A stretch of 35,522 nt of DNA from Patescibacteria group bacterium (GCA_022562395.1 JADFPI010000009.1:1-35522), one strand, 5' to 3'. Positions 1-10,238 are shown, numbered from the stretch's first letter. Notes: generated from the letters alone by a model not told the origin. Program-made: numbers and translations.

Positions 1-2
1 TG

Positions 3-362
3 GCAGATATTTATCAACAGATGAACTCGGTAATTCGGCAGTTTAAACCCGATATCGTTGCCATCGAAAAGCTTTTTTTTGCAAGAAATGCAAAGACTGT
101 AATGCGCGTCGGCCAAGCACTAGGAGTGATGCTTTTATCTGCGGCCAGAGCAAAGGCTGAAATTTACGAATATGCACCCAAAACTATTAAAAAGGTTTTA
201 ACTGGAAACGGCAATGCAGATAAAAAAACTGTCCAAAAACACGTAAGGAAAATACTGGGTTCAAAAGTAAGAAGCAGAAAAAAACAAAAAACACATTTTG
301 ACAACTCGGCAGACGCACTTGCAGTAGCAATTTGTCATGTCATAAAAAGTGAAGGGGGGTGA
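3..362 (+). CDS. ruvC: Crossover junction endodeoxyribonuclease RuvC (5' truncated by window edge)
   Basis: Frame is open to the window edge; motifs DIVAIEKLFFARNAKTVMRVGQALGV, YAPKTIKKVLTGNGNADKKTVQ and DNSADALAVAICH are typical of RuvC. Confidence 0.93.
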   Translation, partial: ADIYQQMNSVIRQFKPDIVAIEKLFFARNAKTVMRVGQALGVMLLSAARAKAEIYEYAPKTIKKVLTGNGNADKKTVQKHVRKILGSKVRSRKKQKTHFDNSADALAVAICHVIKSEGG

Positions 363-371
363 ATCTAACGA

Positions 372-626
372 ATGGCTGATTTAAAGATTGGAAAAGTAAC
401 ACATTATTATGACAAAATAGGCGTTGCAATAGTAGAGCTAGGCGCAGCGCTTTCAGTTGGAGATAAAGTTAAATTTGTAAGGGGCGGTGAGGATTTATTT
501 GAACAAGCGGTGGAGTCAATGCAAATTGAACATAAAAAAGTAGATTCTGCGAAAAAGGGAGATGTGGTAGGATTAAAAGCTGATAAGGAGATAAGAGAAG
601 GTGCGGAAGTTTTCAAAATCGGTTAA
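372..626 (+). CDS. Translation elongation factor-like (EF-Tu domain 2-like beta-barrel) protein
   Basis: 84 aa with IGKVTHYYDKIGVAIVELGAALSVGDKVKF...GDVVGLKADKEIREGAEVFKI, the small EF-Tu domain 2-like pattern; follows ruvC closely. Confidence 0.75.
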   Translation: MADLKIGKVTHYYDKIGVAIVELGAALSVGDKVKFVRGGEDLFEQAVESMQIEHKKVDSAKKGDVVGLKADKEIREGAEVFKIG

Positions 627-1083
627 AAAAAGCTCACCTCACGTCGGCTCGCCCAGATTAGACGAAGCTGGTAAGCAACCCGTATCGAGGTTGGTAGAGT
701 GGAGAAGAGCAGAGGACGTTGACAGAAGGCTTAAAAAATTAATAAACAATCTTAGTTTAGAATGGGCAAAACAGGGTAAAATTCACAGCTTCAGAAGCAA
801 ACACTCAAAGACAAAAGCCTATGCCAGAATATGGGGTCTTACGAGAATCTGGCAAAAAGCTTTAGGTGAAAAACCGACATACATTGTTGAAATAATATCC
901 GAGAGGTTTGATAAACTTGATGCTGACAAACAAGATAAAATTCTTTTGCACGAACTAGCCCATATACCTAAAAATTTTTCGGGAAGCTTGTTACCTCACA
1001 TTCGAAAAGGAAAAAGAAAATTTGACAGTAAAGTAGATATCTTAGTCGCACAATATAACAAAATTAAAAAAATGAATAAGTAG
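601..1083 (+). CDS. Putative zinc metallopeptidase (HELAH motif; phage-metallopeptidase-like)
   Basis: KILLHELAHIPKNFSGSLLPH matches an HExxH zinc site with a downstream His; GTG start overlaps the previous gene. Confidence 0.75.
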   Translation: MRKFSKSVKKSSPHVGSPRLDEAGKQPVSRLVEWRRAEDVDRRLKKLINNLSLEWAKQGKIHSFRSKHSKTKAYARIWGLTRIWQKALGEKPTYIVEIISERFDKLDADKQDKILLHELAHIPKNFSGSLLPHIRKGKRKFDSKVDILVAQYNKIKKMNK

Positions 1084-1158
1084 TTGGGTTAGGGTAAAGA
1101 GACTAGTTGACTCTTAACCATACTGGCTTCCTAAAGTTAACCCATTGACTAAAATCCA

Positions 1159-1827
1159 ATGAGCATAATTATATTGCACGGTGACCACTCTATTAGAGCT
1201 TATGAAAAATTACATTTATTAATAAAATATGCTAAAAGAAAGGGCCTAGAAATTAATAGAATTTCTGCCGAAGATAGCGTTTCAGAGAAGCTTACTTCAA
1301 AAAGTCTTTTCGCTCCCCACGCATTATTTTTAATTGAAAAAATCAAACGAGCGGGAAAAAAGGACTTAAAATGGCTAAAAGAAAACATCACTAGAATAGA
1401 AGCAGAAATTATAGTTTATGAGCCTTCTAAATTATCAAAAACGATTATCAATTCATTTCCAAAAGCAAAAGTCGAAGAATTCAAACTTCCCACAAACATT
1501 TGGAAATTTTTAGATGCTTTTTATCCGGGAAATTCACGAAATGTATTTAGGCTTTTGCACGAGATTGTAAAAAAAGACACTCCGGAGATGATAGTCGGCC
1601 TTATAAATTGGCGCTTAACAGACATTTATATTTTTCTTAAAAACCCTGAAAAAATTTCTTATGAGACCTGGAGGTTAAGGAAGCTCGAGTATCAAGCAAA
1701 GAAATACAGTGAGGCGAAAGTAGTTAAAATTTTAAGAATGCTTGGCAAGGCTGATTTTGAGGCTAAAATAGGAAAAAATGACCTTCTGACCTCTCTTGAC
1801 CTGATTATCGCCATCGAACTAGAATAA
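1159..1827 (+). CDS. holA: DNA polymerase III delta subunit-like protein
   Basis: 222 aa; short HolA-like layout (IIILHGDHSIRAYEKL..., SLFAPHALFLIEKIKR, C-terminal helical LLTSLDLIIAIELE). Confidence 0.65.
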   Translation: MSIIILHGDHSIRAYEKLHLLIKYAKRKGLEINRISAEDSVSEKLTSKSLFAPHALFLIEKIKRAGKKDLKWLKENITRIEAEIIVYEPSKLSKTIINSFPKAKVEEFKLPTNIWKFLDAFYPGNSRNVFRLLHEIVKKDTPEMIVGLINWRLTDIYIFLKNPEKISYETWRLRKLEYQAKKYSEAKVVKILRMLGKADFEAKIGKNDLLTSLDLIIAIELE

Positions 1828-1832
1828 ACAAC

Positions 1833-3200
1833 ATGAAGGTTGATACCTCGATTTTTAAAGCCTACGATATTAGAGGAATTTATCCAGATAGTATTGACGA
1901 AGAGATAGCTGAAAAAGTGGGTCGCGCATACGCAATCATATTAAAAGGAGAAAATCCCGGTAAAAAACTAACCGTTGTTGTCGGTGAGGACATGAGGTTA
2001 TCTTCCCCTTCCCTTAAGAAAAGTTTAATAAAAGGCTTAACCGAATCCGGCTTGAATGTTTCAGATGTTGGGTTAGTTTCTACCCCAACTTTTTATTTTG
2101 CAGTTGCTTACTATAAGTATGACGGTGGAATTCAAGTTTCTGCATCTCATAACCCCAAAGAGTATAACGGCCTAAAAATGACCAGGGGGCGCGGGATACC
2201 AGTTGGCGGTGATACCGGAATTATGGAGATTAAAGACCTAGTTGTCAAAAATAAATTTGAAAATGCAAAAACAAAAGGAAAAGTTGCAAAAAGAGATAAC
2301 GTTTTAATAGATGCGGAAATAGTACAAAGCAAAAATATAGATACCTCTAAGATTAAACCATTCAAAATTGTTGCAGATGCAGCAAATGCTATGGGCGCTT
2401 TGGACCTTGAGGCTGTGTTTTCTCAACTTTCCTGTAAGCTAGTAAAGCTTAACTTTAAGCTCGACGGCACCTTCCCTGCTCATCACCCCGATCCTCTAAA
2501 GGAAGAAACTCTCACACAGCTAAAAGAAGCAGTAGTAAAAGAAAAAGCGGATATGGGGATTGCACCTGACGGAGATGGTGATCGTTACTTCTTTATCGAT
2601 GAGAAAGGTGAAACGGTTCCACAACCAATACTTCGAGGCTTGATGGCGCAAATAGAACTAAAAGAAAATCCTGGTGCAACAGTTTGCTATGACGTTAGAC
2701 CCGGTAGAATCACTCGTGACATGATTGAAGAGGTAGGTGGAAAAGCAGTTGTTACCAGGGTAGGACATTCTTTGATAAAGGAAACTATGTTAAAAGAAGA
2801 TGCTGTTTTTGGTGGTGAATCCTCGGGTCATTACTTTTATAAATTTCCTTACGGCACTTTTGAAGCACCAATCGTTTTGGTTTTGAAGTTTTTACTCTAT
2901 CTATCAGAGCAAAATAAGCCGTTGTCCGAAGTAATAAAGCCCTATAAAAGATATTTTCACTCGGGAGAGATTAACTCCGATGTCAAAGATAAAGAAGCAA
3001 AAATGGAAGAAATTGTCAAAAAATATTCAGACGGCAAACTTTCTCGTTTGGATGGAATAACCATAGAATATCCAGATTATTGGTTTAATGTCCGAGCATC
3101 AAACACAGAGCCTTTGCTTCGCTTTGCACTCGAGGCGAAGACAAAAGAGCTTATGGGGAAAAAGCGTGATGAAATAACAAAATTGATTTGGAATAATTGA
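1833..3200 (+). CDS. Phosphomannomutase/phosphoglucomutase
   Basis: FKAYDIRGIYP, SASHNPKEYNGLKMT active-site serine loop, APDGDGDRYFFID metal loop, GGESSGHYFY, RASNTEPLLR phosphate-binding loop. Confidence 0.95.
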   Translation: MKVDTSIFKAYDIRGIYPDSIDEEIAEKVGRAYAIILKGENPGKKLTVVVGEDMRLSSPSLKKSLIKGLTESGLNVSDVGLVSTPTFYFAVAYYKYDGGIQVSASHNPKEYNGLKMTRGRGIPVGGDTGIMEIKDLVVKNKFENAKTKGKVAKRDNVLIDAEIVQSKNIDTSKIKPFKIVADAANAMGALDLEAVFSQLSCKLVKLNFKLDGTFPAHHPDPLKEETLTQLKEAVVKEKADMGIAPDGDGDRYFFIDEKGETVPQPILRGLMAQIELKENPGATVCYDVRPGRITRDMIEEVGGKAVVTRVGHSLIKETMLKEDAVFGGESSGHYFYKFPYGTFEAPIVLVLKFLLYLSEQNKPLSEVIKPYKRYFHSGEINSDVKDKEAKMEEIVKKYSDGKLSRLDGITIEYPDYWFNVRASNTEPLLRFALEAKTKELMGKKRDEITKLIWNN

Positions 3201-4253
3201 ATGGCTGCATTAAACGACAAATACAAGTTAGTTCTGGAAACGATTAAAGCTTATCCTGCACAACTTAAGCAGGCCTGGGATGAGATAAATGAAATGAAGC
3301 TTCCGAAGGAATTCGAGAATGTCGAAAATGTTGTAGTCTGTGGAATGGGAGGTTCAGCCTTGGGTGCTAGAATGATTGATTCTTTAATTATTGACAAAGT
3401 AAAAGTGCCAATAGAAATTATTAACCAGTATCACATTCCTTTTTATGCTAATGGAAATACCTTACTTATCTCATCCTCCTACTCCGGAAACACAGAAGAA
3501 GCATTAAGTTGCCTAAACGATGCATTAAAGGCTAAAGCAAAAATTTTTGGGATAACTACTGGCGGAAAGCTCGCAGAAAGATTGAAAAAAGATAAAATTC
3601 CAGGCTACATATTCAACCCGAGAAATAATCCTTCAAAACAGCCGAGGATGGCGGTTGGTTATTCCGTGGGTGCAATTTTGGCAATCTTTTCAAAACTAGG
3701 CTTTATAGAAATAAGTGAAGCGGATATTGAAGGAGCAATCGAGACAATGAGAGAGGCCATTGTCTCTTTTGATAAAAGTCGCAGCCCTAAAGATAATTTT
3801 GCAAAAACTTTGGCTAAAAAACTCGAAAAACGCGCACCAATTTTGGTTGCATCTGAACATCTCTTGGGAGTCGCACATACTATAAAAAACCAATTCAACG
3901 AATCCGCAAAAACTTTTTGCGCTCTTTTTGACTTGCCGGAACTTAATCATCACCTTATGGAAGGTCTTCAAAACCCTGCTCGGTTAAAAGAAGTTTTACA
4001 CTTTGTATTTTTATTCTCAAATCTTTATGGAGAACGCGTGCAGGCACGATACCCCTTAACATCCGAAGTTGTAGAAAAAAACGGTTACGAGTTTTCCCAA
4101 TTTACCCCAAAATCAAGCAAAAAACTAAATCAAGTGTTTGAGACATTAGTGTTTGGCTCATTTGTGGGTTATTATTTATCAGAATCCTACCAAATCGATC
4201 CAACAGCGATTCCTTGGGTAGACTACTTCAAGAAAAAACTCTCCAAATCATAA
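3201..4253 (+). CDS. Bifunctional phosphoglucose/phosphomannose isomerase
   Basis: SIS domain VVCGMGGSALGARM, ISSSYSGNTEEAL, plus NQFNESAKTFCALFDLPELNHHLMEG; start codon abuts the stop of the preceding gene. Confidence 0.92.
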   Translation: MAALNDKYKLVLETIKAYPAQLKQAWDEINEMKLPKEFENVENVVVCGMGGSALGARMIDSLIIDKVKVPIEIINQYHIPFYANGNTLLISSSYSGNTEEALSCLNDALKAKAKIFGITTGGKLAERLKKDKIPGYIFNPRNNPSKQPRMAVGYSVGAILAIFSKLGFIEISEADIEGAIETMREAIVSFDKSRSPKDNFAKTLAKKLEKRAPILVASEHLLGVAHTIKNQFNESAKTFCALFDLPELNHHLMEGLQNPARLKEVLHFVFLFSNLYGERVQARYPLTSEVVEKNGYEFSQFTPKSSKKLNQVFETLVFGSFVGYYLSESYQIDPTAIPWVDYFKKKLSKS

Positions 4254-4290
4254 TTTGCCTATGTTAATATGAATTTGGCTATTACAACAT

Positions 4291-6597
4291 ATGTCATCTG
4301 CCCAACCTCTAATACTAGACTTTTCAAAAATTGACAAGCGAGACATTCCTCTCGTAGGTGGAAAGGGAGCAAATTTGGGAGAGATGGTAAAAGCCGGCTT
4401 TCCAGTTCCTCTTGGATTTGCGGTAACGGTAGCCGCCTACGACACCTTTTTAAAAGAAAACAATTTATCAATAAAGATAAAAAAGACTCTTGCTGAGATC
4501 GATGTAAATGACCCGGGACAATTAGACCGCGCCTCAAAAAATATTACCGGGACCCTAGTAAAAAGCAAGATTCCGGATGCGGTCGCGAGAGAGGTAATAA
4601 GCGCCTATAAAAAGCTTTCAGGTCGGCTTAAGCATTCTTTGGTTGCTGTGCGTTCTTCAGCAACGGCGGAGGATTTGCCTGAGGCGTCATTTGCCGGTCA
4701 ACAAGAAACCTTTCTAAATATTAAAGGTGAGGCAAGTCTTCTTGAGTCTATCCGCGCTTGTTGGGCATCTCTTTTTACAGCTAGGGCCATTTTTTATAGG
4801 GAGCATAATAAAATCGATCACGAACAAGTAAAAATATCTGTTATTGTCCAAAAAATGATTCAATCAGAGGTGTCCGGCGTAATGTTTTCTATTGATCCTG
4901 TAACAAATGAAAAAGATAGGATTGTAATTGAGGCCGTTTGGGGACTGGGTGAGCTTATTGTTCAAGGTTCAGTTGTTCCAGACAGGTATGTTGTTCAAAA
5001 GGAAACTTTTTCTATCCTTTCAAAAGAAATTTCCGAGCAAAATATACAACTAGTCAAAAAGCGTCATGAAACAAAAGAGGTTAAAGTTCCCAAAAATAAA
5101 TTGAATAAGCGAAAACTCTCCGACGAGGACATAGTTGAGCTTGCCCGCCTTGCAGATAAGTTGCAAAAACACTACTTCTTTCCACAGGATGTTGAGTGGG
5201 CAAAGAAGGGTAAAGAATTATTTATTGTTCAAACTCGGCCGGTGACAACGATAAGTAAACAAACCGCCAAAAAAGCCAGGGGTAATCAAAAGGAGGTAAA
5301 ACTTAAAGATATCGAATTAAAATTTGCTGCTAAACCAATATTAGAAGGCACATCAGCAAGCCCGGGAATTGGAACAGGTGAGGTAAAAATAATTAAAAAC
5401 GCTAAGCAAATTGATCGAGTAAAAAAGGGCGACGTTTTAGTTTCGGCAATGACTTCTCCCGATTTTGTACCAGCTATGAAACGGGCGGTCGCTATCGTCA
5501 CGGACGCAGGAGGTGCAACTTCACACGCTGCCATAGTCTCAAGAGAGCTCGGTATACCTTGTGTTGTCGGGACAAAAGAGGCAACAAAAAGGCTCTCGGA
5601 CGGCATTGTTGTTACAGTCGATGGAACGCGCGGCAATGTCTATCTAGGCTCTAAAGTAAAAATTGAAGAGAAAAAGAAAGCAAAGAAAAAGATAATCACC
5701 AGAAAGACTGCCACCAAGCTCTATGTAAATTTAGCGGAGCCAGAACTGGCTAAAGAAGTATCTCGTAAAAATGTCGATGGGGTGGGTTTGTTGCGTGCAG
5801 AATTTATGATTGCAAATATTGGTATCCATCCAAAAGAAGCAATAAAACTAAAAAAACAGGATAAATTTGTCGATAAATTATCAAAGGATTTAGAGACTTT
5901 TTGTAAATCCTTTCATCCAAGACCGGTTGTTTACAGAGCAACTGATTTCAAGACAAACGAATATCGATCTTTGCGCGGCGGAGAAGCTTGGGAGCCGGAA
6001 GAGCCGAATCCGATGTTGGGTTTTAGAGGTGCTTACCGCTACATTTCAAGCCCCGAAGTTTTTACACTCGAGCTGAACGCGATTAAGAGAGTACGTGAGA
6101 AATATAATAACCTTTGGCTGATGATCCCCTTTGTCCGTTCGCCGGAAGAACTTGCCAAGGTCAGAAGAATTGTTGCAGGAGAGGGATTCTTTGAAAACCC
6201 AAGCTTTAAATTCTGGATGATGGTCGAGCTTCCGGTTAATGTGATTTTACTTGAAGAATTTATAAAAGTAGGGATTAACGGAGTATCTGTCGGCTCAAAT
6301 GATTTAACGATGCTTCTTCTCGGTACGGATAGAGATAATGCAGAAGTGGCCGATGCCTTTGACGAACGCTCGCCTTCCGTATACTGGGCACTAAAAAAAG
6401 TGATTAAAATTTGTCACAAACACAACGTAACTTCTTCAATTTGTGGGCAAGCACCGTCCGACTATGACGATATGGTCGAAAAATTAATAAAAATGGGCAT
6501 AACAAGTATTTCGGTTAATCCAGATGCGATCAATAGAGTAAGAAGTGTAATATATGAAGCAGAAAAAGAAGTCGTCGGAGTCAAGAGAAACACGTAG
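4291..6597 (+). CDS. ppsA: Phosphoenolpyruvate synthase
   Basis: LVGGKGANLGEMVKAGFPVP, VRSSATAEDLPEASFAGQQETFLN, TDAGGATSHAAIVSRELGIPCVVG (phospho-His), SVGSNDLTMLLLGTDRDN, SICGQAPSDY. Confidence 0.96.
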   Translation: MSSAQPLILDFSKIDKRDIPLVGGKGANLGEMVKAGFPVPLGFAVTVAAYDTFLKENNLSIKIKKTLAEIDVNDPGQLDRASKNITGTLVKSKIPDAVAREVISAYKKLSGRLKHSLVAVRSSATAEDLPEASFAGQQETFLNIKGEASLLESIRACWASLFTARAIFYREHNKIDHEQVKISVIVQKMIQSEVSGVMFSIDPVTNEKDRIVIEAVWGLGELIVQGSVVPDRYVVQKETFSILSKEISEQNIQLVKKRHETKEVKVPKNKLNKRKLSDEDIVELARLADKLQKHYFFPQDVEWAKKGKELFIVQTRPVTTISKQTAKKARGNQKEVKLKDIELKFAAKPILEGTSASPGIGTGEVKIIKNAKQIDRVKKGDVLVSAMTSPDFVPAMKRAVAIVTDAGGATSHAAIVSRELGIPCVVGTKEATKRLSDGIVVTVDGTRGNVYLGSKVKIEEKKKAKKKIITRKTATKLYVNLAEPELAKEVSRKNVDGVGLLRAEFMIANIGIHPKEAIKLKKQDKFVDKLSKDLETFCKSFHPRPVVYRATDFKTNEYRSLRGGEAWEPEEPNPMLGFRGAYRYISSPEVFTLELNAIKRVREKYNNLWLMIPFVRSPEELAKVRRIVAGEGFFENPSFKFWMMVELPVNVILLEEFIKVGINGVSVGSNDLTMLLLGTDRDNAEVADAFDERSPSVYWALKKVIKICHKHNVTSSICGQAPSDYDDMVEKLIKMGITSISVNPDAINRVRSVIYEAEKEVVGVKRNT

Positions 6598-6654
6598 TAT
6601 GATATTAGAGGTTAGACGCTCTCTAATTTCCAAACAGCCAATTTCTATAATTCT

Positions 6655-7914
6655 ATGGCAAAAATAAAAAGAATTTGGGCTAGAGAAATTCTAGATTCGC
6701 GAGGTATCCCAACGGTAGAGGTTGCCTGCCAGCTAGATAGTGGCCACTTCGGAGTAAGCTCTGTTCCAAGCGGTACTTCCACCGGCACGCACGAAGCTTT
6801 AGAACTTCGAGACAAGGACGAATCAAGATATCACGGGCTAGGAGTTTTGAAGGCTGTCGAAAACATAAACAAAGTCTTTGCACCGGCCGTTATCGGAATG
6901 GACCCAACCCTGCAGGAAGTAATCGACAATAAATTAATATCAATTGACGGGACAGAGAATAAAAGAAAGTATGGCGCAAATGCTATACTGGCCGTTTCCG
7001 AAGTTGTCTCAAAAGTAGGTGCAATATCTCAAGGGCTTACTCTTTATTCTTGGATAAATAATTTAGCTCAAAGAAAACAAATTAAAGCCCAAATGAAAGT
7101 TCCAACCCCTATCTTTGTTATGATAGAAGGCGGTTTACACGGAGCCGGAAATCTAGATTTTCAAGAGTTTCATTTAATCCCTGCTTCTTCAAAAAAATAC
7201 AGTGATGCTTTGAGATCTGGCGCAGAAATTTTTTTAGTAATAGGCAAAAATCTGCAAAGAAGAGGTGCAACTCACTCATTTGGCCAAGAAGGAGGTTATA
7301 CCCCTAACCTTTTCACCAATGCCGACGCTTTTGAGGTAATTGTCGATTCGATAAAGCAAACGCCCTACGACTTGGGTCGTGATGTTTTTCTAGGCCTAGA
7401 TGCTGCGGCCAGTTTCTTTTTCAAAAACGGAGGATATACTATTAAAGATAAATCAGCCCCGATGGACGACAATGCCTTGCTTGAGTTTTATAAATCTTTA
7501 AACGACCAATATCATTTGGAAATTATTGAGGATGCTTTTGCCCAAGACGAGTGGAAAAGTTGGAAAATTTTTTATAACCTTTTAGGCGAGCAACTCCTTA
7601 TAGTTGGGGATGATTTACTTACTGCTAATTTAACTAGAGTTCAAAAAGCTATTGACGAAAAAACCTGCAACGCAATTTTAGTTAAGCCAAATCAAGTAGG
7701 AACAGTCACTGAAACTCTTGACGTTATTAAAAAGGCAAAAGACGCTAATTGGAAAATAATAGCCTCCCACCGAGGAGGTGAAACCAACGACTGGTTTATT
7801 GCAGATTTTGCAGTAGGCGTTGGAGCCGACTACGTTAAATTCGGCGCTCCCGCAAGAGGAGAGCGTGTTGCGAAATATAACAGGCTATCTTCTATTGAAA
7901 TTGAACTCCAATAA
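6655..7914 (+). CDS. eno: Enolase (somewhat divergent)
   Basis: REILDSRGIPTVEV, QEFHLIP, GLDAAAS, EIIEDAF, VGDDLL, LVKPNQVGTVTET, SHRGGETNDWFIADFAVG. Confidence 0.95.
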   Translation: MAKIKRIWAREILDSRGIPTVEVACQLDSGHFGVSSVPSGTSTGTHEALELRDKDESRYHGLGVLKAVENINKVFAPAVIGMDPTLQEVIDNKLISIDGTENKRKYGANAILAVSEVVSKVGAISQGLTLYSWINNLAQRKQIKAQMKVPTPIFVMIEGGLHGAGNLDFQEFHLIPASSKKYSDALRSGAEIFLVIGKNLQRRGATHSFGQEGGYTPNLFTNADAFEVIVDSIKQTPYDLGRDVFLGLDAAASFFFKNGGYTIKDKSAPMDDNALLEFYKSLNDQYHLEIIEDAFAQDEWKSWKIFYNLLGEQLLIVGDDLLTANLTRVQKAIDEKTCNAILVKPNQVGTVTETLDVIKKAKDANWKIIASHRGGETNDWFIADFAVGVGADYVKFGAPARGERVAKYNRLSSIEIELQ

Positions 7915-7917
7915 ATT

Positions 7918-9597
7918 ATGCGCTCCGAAAAAAAAACAAAATTCGTTCTTCTTGCTGTTATTGACGGCTGGGGTATGGCTCCGAATTCTCCCGGCAATGC
8001 TATCTCTCTTGCAAAAACTCCAAATATGGATAGATTCATGCTTTCGTACCCGCACGGACAGCTCGTTGCATCCGGTGAAGCCGTAGGTCTCCCGCGCGGT
8101 GAAAGTGGAAATACAGAAACCGGCCATCTTAATTTAGGAGCAGGTAGATTAGTTTTTCAGGACTTGTTGCGCATCAATATGTCGATAGCAGACGGAAGTT
8201 TTTACGAAAACACCGTTTTTTTGGACGCTATTGAACACGCAAGAAAGAATAATTCTTATTTGCATCTGATTGGATTAATCGGTGCAGCAGGCGTTCACTC
8301 TAATATTGAGCACCTTTTTGCGCTTTTACAATTAGCCAAGAGGCAAAGTCTTGACAGGGTTCTTTTGCATCTCATCACCGACGGTAGAGATTCACCGCCA
8401 AACTCGGCGATGACTTATATAAAACAGGTGCAAGAAGTAATTAAAAAGTATGGTGTAGGAAAGATTGCTTCAATCATGGGCAGATATTGGGCGATGGACA
8501 GGGATTTTCGCTGGGAAAGAACAGCTAGGGCTTACTTCACGCTGATAAAAGGTAGCGGGCCTTGCCAAAGAACCCCTGAAGACGTTATAGAAACATCCTA
8601 CAAGCAGGGCAAAAGCGACGAATTTATCGAACCTTGTACCCTAACTGACGAAAACGGCACCCCAATAGGGTCGATAAAGGATAACGACTCAATAATATTT
8701 ACTAATTTTAGAATAGATAGGCCGCGACAGCTCTCTATCGCTTTCATTATGAAAAACCTAAATCAAGAAACCGCAATTTGGGGATTTGACACTTATAAAT
8801 CCAATCACCATGACATTGGAAGTTTATCAAACGAAGACGAAGTTAAAATTAAAAAACAGGCATTTGATAGAGGTGTATTGTTAAAGAATCTAAACTTCGC
8901 AATAATGACTAATTATGGAAAGCCGCTAATCGATGCAGGAGCAAAAATAGCCTTTCCGAGAGAAGCGATAAATCAAACGCTAGGCCAAACAATATCAGAA
9001 GCTGGCTTAAGGCAATTGAGAATATCAGAATCAGAAAAGGAAAGATTCGTAACTTTTTATTTCAATGGCCAAAGGGAGCAGGCTTTCACCGGAGAAGACA
9101 GAATTATTGTACCCTCGCCGAAGGTTCCCACTTATGATCAGAAACCAGAAATGGCGTCCAGAGAATTAACCGACGCTTTACTAAATAGAATAAAAAATCC
9201 CGATGACTATTCTTTCATTCTGGTTAATTTTGCAGCGCCTGATGTGGTTGGCCACACAGGCAATATCGGGGCAGCCGTCGCTGCTTGCGAGGTAGTCGAT
9301 GAATGTTTAGGCAAAATCACAAACTTTGTAACAACTTACAATGGCGTAGTAATTATAACTTCCGATCACGGCAATGTTGAAGAAATGATAAATTCAAAAA
9401 CAGGAGCAGTGGACACAAACCATAGTTTAAATCCCGTACCATTTATCGCTATTTCAAAAAATTATTTGTCTTACAATATGTCACTACAACAAGGTATACT
9501 GGCAGACGTTGCACCAACGATTCTTACCCTACTTGGATTGCCAAAACCGGCAGCAATGACAGGACATAATCTTCTTGAGGGCGTATGGAAGAGATAG
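7918..9597 (+). CDS. gpmI: 2,3-bisphosphoglycerate-independent phosphoglycerate mutase
   Basis: VIDGWGMAPNSPGNAI, ETGHLNLGAGRLVFQDLLRIN, HLITDGRDSPP, MGRYWAMDRDFRWERT, ITSDHGNVEEM, TNHSLNPVPF. Confidence 0.96.
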   Translation: MRSEKKTKFVLLAVIDGWGMAPNSPGNAISLAKTPNMDRFMLSYPHGQLVASGEAVGLPRGESGNTETGHLNLGAGRLVFQDLLRINMSIADGSFYENTVFLDAIEHARKNNSYLHLIGLIGAAGVHSNIEHLFALLQLAKRQSLDRVLLHLITDGRDSPPNSAMTYIKQVQEVIKKYGVGKIASIMGRYWAMDRDFRWERTARAYFTLIKGSGPCQRTPEDVIETSYKQGKSDEFIEPCTLTDENGTPIGSIKDNDSIIFTNFRIDRPRQLSIAFIMKNLNQETAIWGFDTYKSNHHDIGSLSNEDEVKIKKQAFDRGVLLKNLNFAIMTNYGKPLIDAGAKIAFPREAINQTLGQTISEAGLRQLRISESEKERFVTFYFNGQREQAFTGEDRIIVPSPKVPTYDQKPEMASRELTDALLNRIKNPDDYSFILVNFAAPDVVGHTGNIGAAVAACEVVDECLGKITNFVTTYNGVVIITSDHGNVEEMINSKTGAVDTNHSLNPVPFIAISKNYLSYNMSLQQGILADVAPTILTLLGLPKPAAMTGHNLLEGVWKR

Positions 9598-10208
9598 CCA
9601 AGTTCATTGTTACCCAGTTAACAGGTTTAATTGAAAATTACGGACTGTTTGCCGTTTTTATTTTAATGACGGCTGAATCCGCCCTAATTCCTATTCCTTC
9701 TGAAGTCACCATGCCATTTGCCGGTTTTATGGTCAGCCGCGGTCTTCTTAATTTTTGGTCTGCCGTAACCGTCGGTGCATTTGCTAATCTTTTCGGTTCC
9801 TTGTTGGCTTATTGGTTAGGATATGCAAAAGGCGAAGAGTGGGTTAAGGGAGCGATAAAGCGCTGGGGAAAGTGGCTGTTGATAAAGGAAAGCGAGTACG
9901 AGCGGGCAAGAAACTGGTTTCATAATTACGGACAGTGGGTTGCTTTCGGCTCAAGACTTATTCCCGTAGTGCGAACTTTTATATCTCTTCCGGCAGGAAT
10001 TACCAAAATGAATCTTCCACTCTTCAGCCTCCTAACTTTTACAGGTTCCTTCATCTGGTCTGCTTTCCTAGCCTTTTTAGGCCTTAAACTCGGCCAAAAC
10101 TGGTTGGCTATTGAGCCTTATTTCAGGAAATTTCAATTTTTAATAGTTGGAATTGGCATAGTGGCAGTAATTTTATACATACGTGCACACCTTCGAAACA
10201 AATATTAA
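9585..10208 (+). CDS. DedA/SNARE-associated family membrane protein
   Basis: ESALIPIPSEVTMPFAGFMV, GAFANLFGSLLAYWLGYAKG, RLIPVVRTFISLPAGITKM; overlaps the gpmI stop by 13 nt. Confidence 0.92.
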   Translation: MEEIAKFIVTQLTGLIENYGLFAVFILMTAESALIPIPSEVTMPFAGFMVSRGLLNFWSAVTVGAFANLFGSLLAYWLGYAKGEEWVKGAIKRWGKWLLIKESEYERARNWFHNYGQWVAFGSRLIPVVRTFISLPAGITKMNLPLFSLLTFTGSFIWSAFLAFLGLKLGQNWLAIEPYFRKFQFLIVGIGIVAVILYIRAHLRNKY

Positions 10209-10238
10209 AAAGATAGACTTTATCGTTGAAGAAAATAA

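Noticed and set aside
4259-4537. 92-aa minus-strand ORF antisense to PEP synthase, and similar antisense ORFs (e.g. 5286-5636, 11735-12079, 18751-19083)
   Set aside because: They lie opposite strongly supported conserved genes and their translations show no recognisable family features; treated as shadow ORFs.
6646-6654. TATAAT just before the enolase ATG as a leaderless promoter
   Set aside because: Only 3 nt separate the hexamer and the ATG, so the predicted start would fall inside or after the ATG; kept out of the leaderless list.
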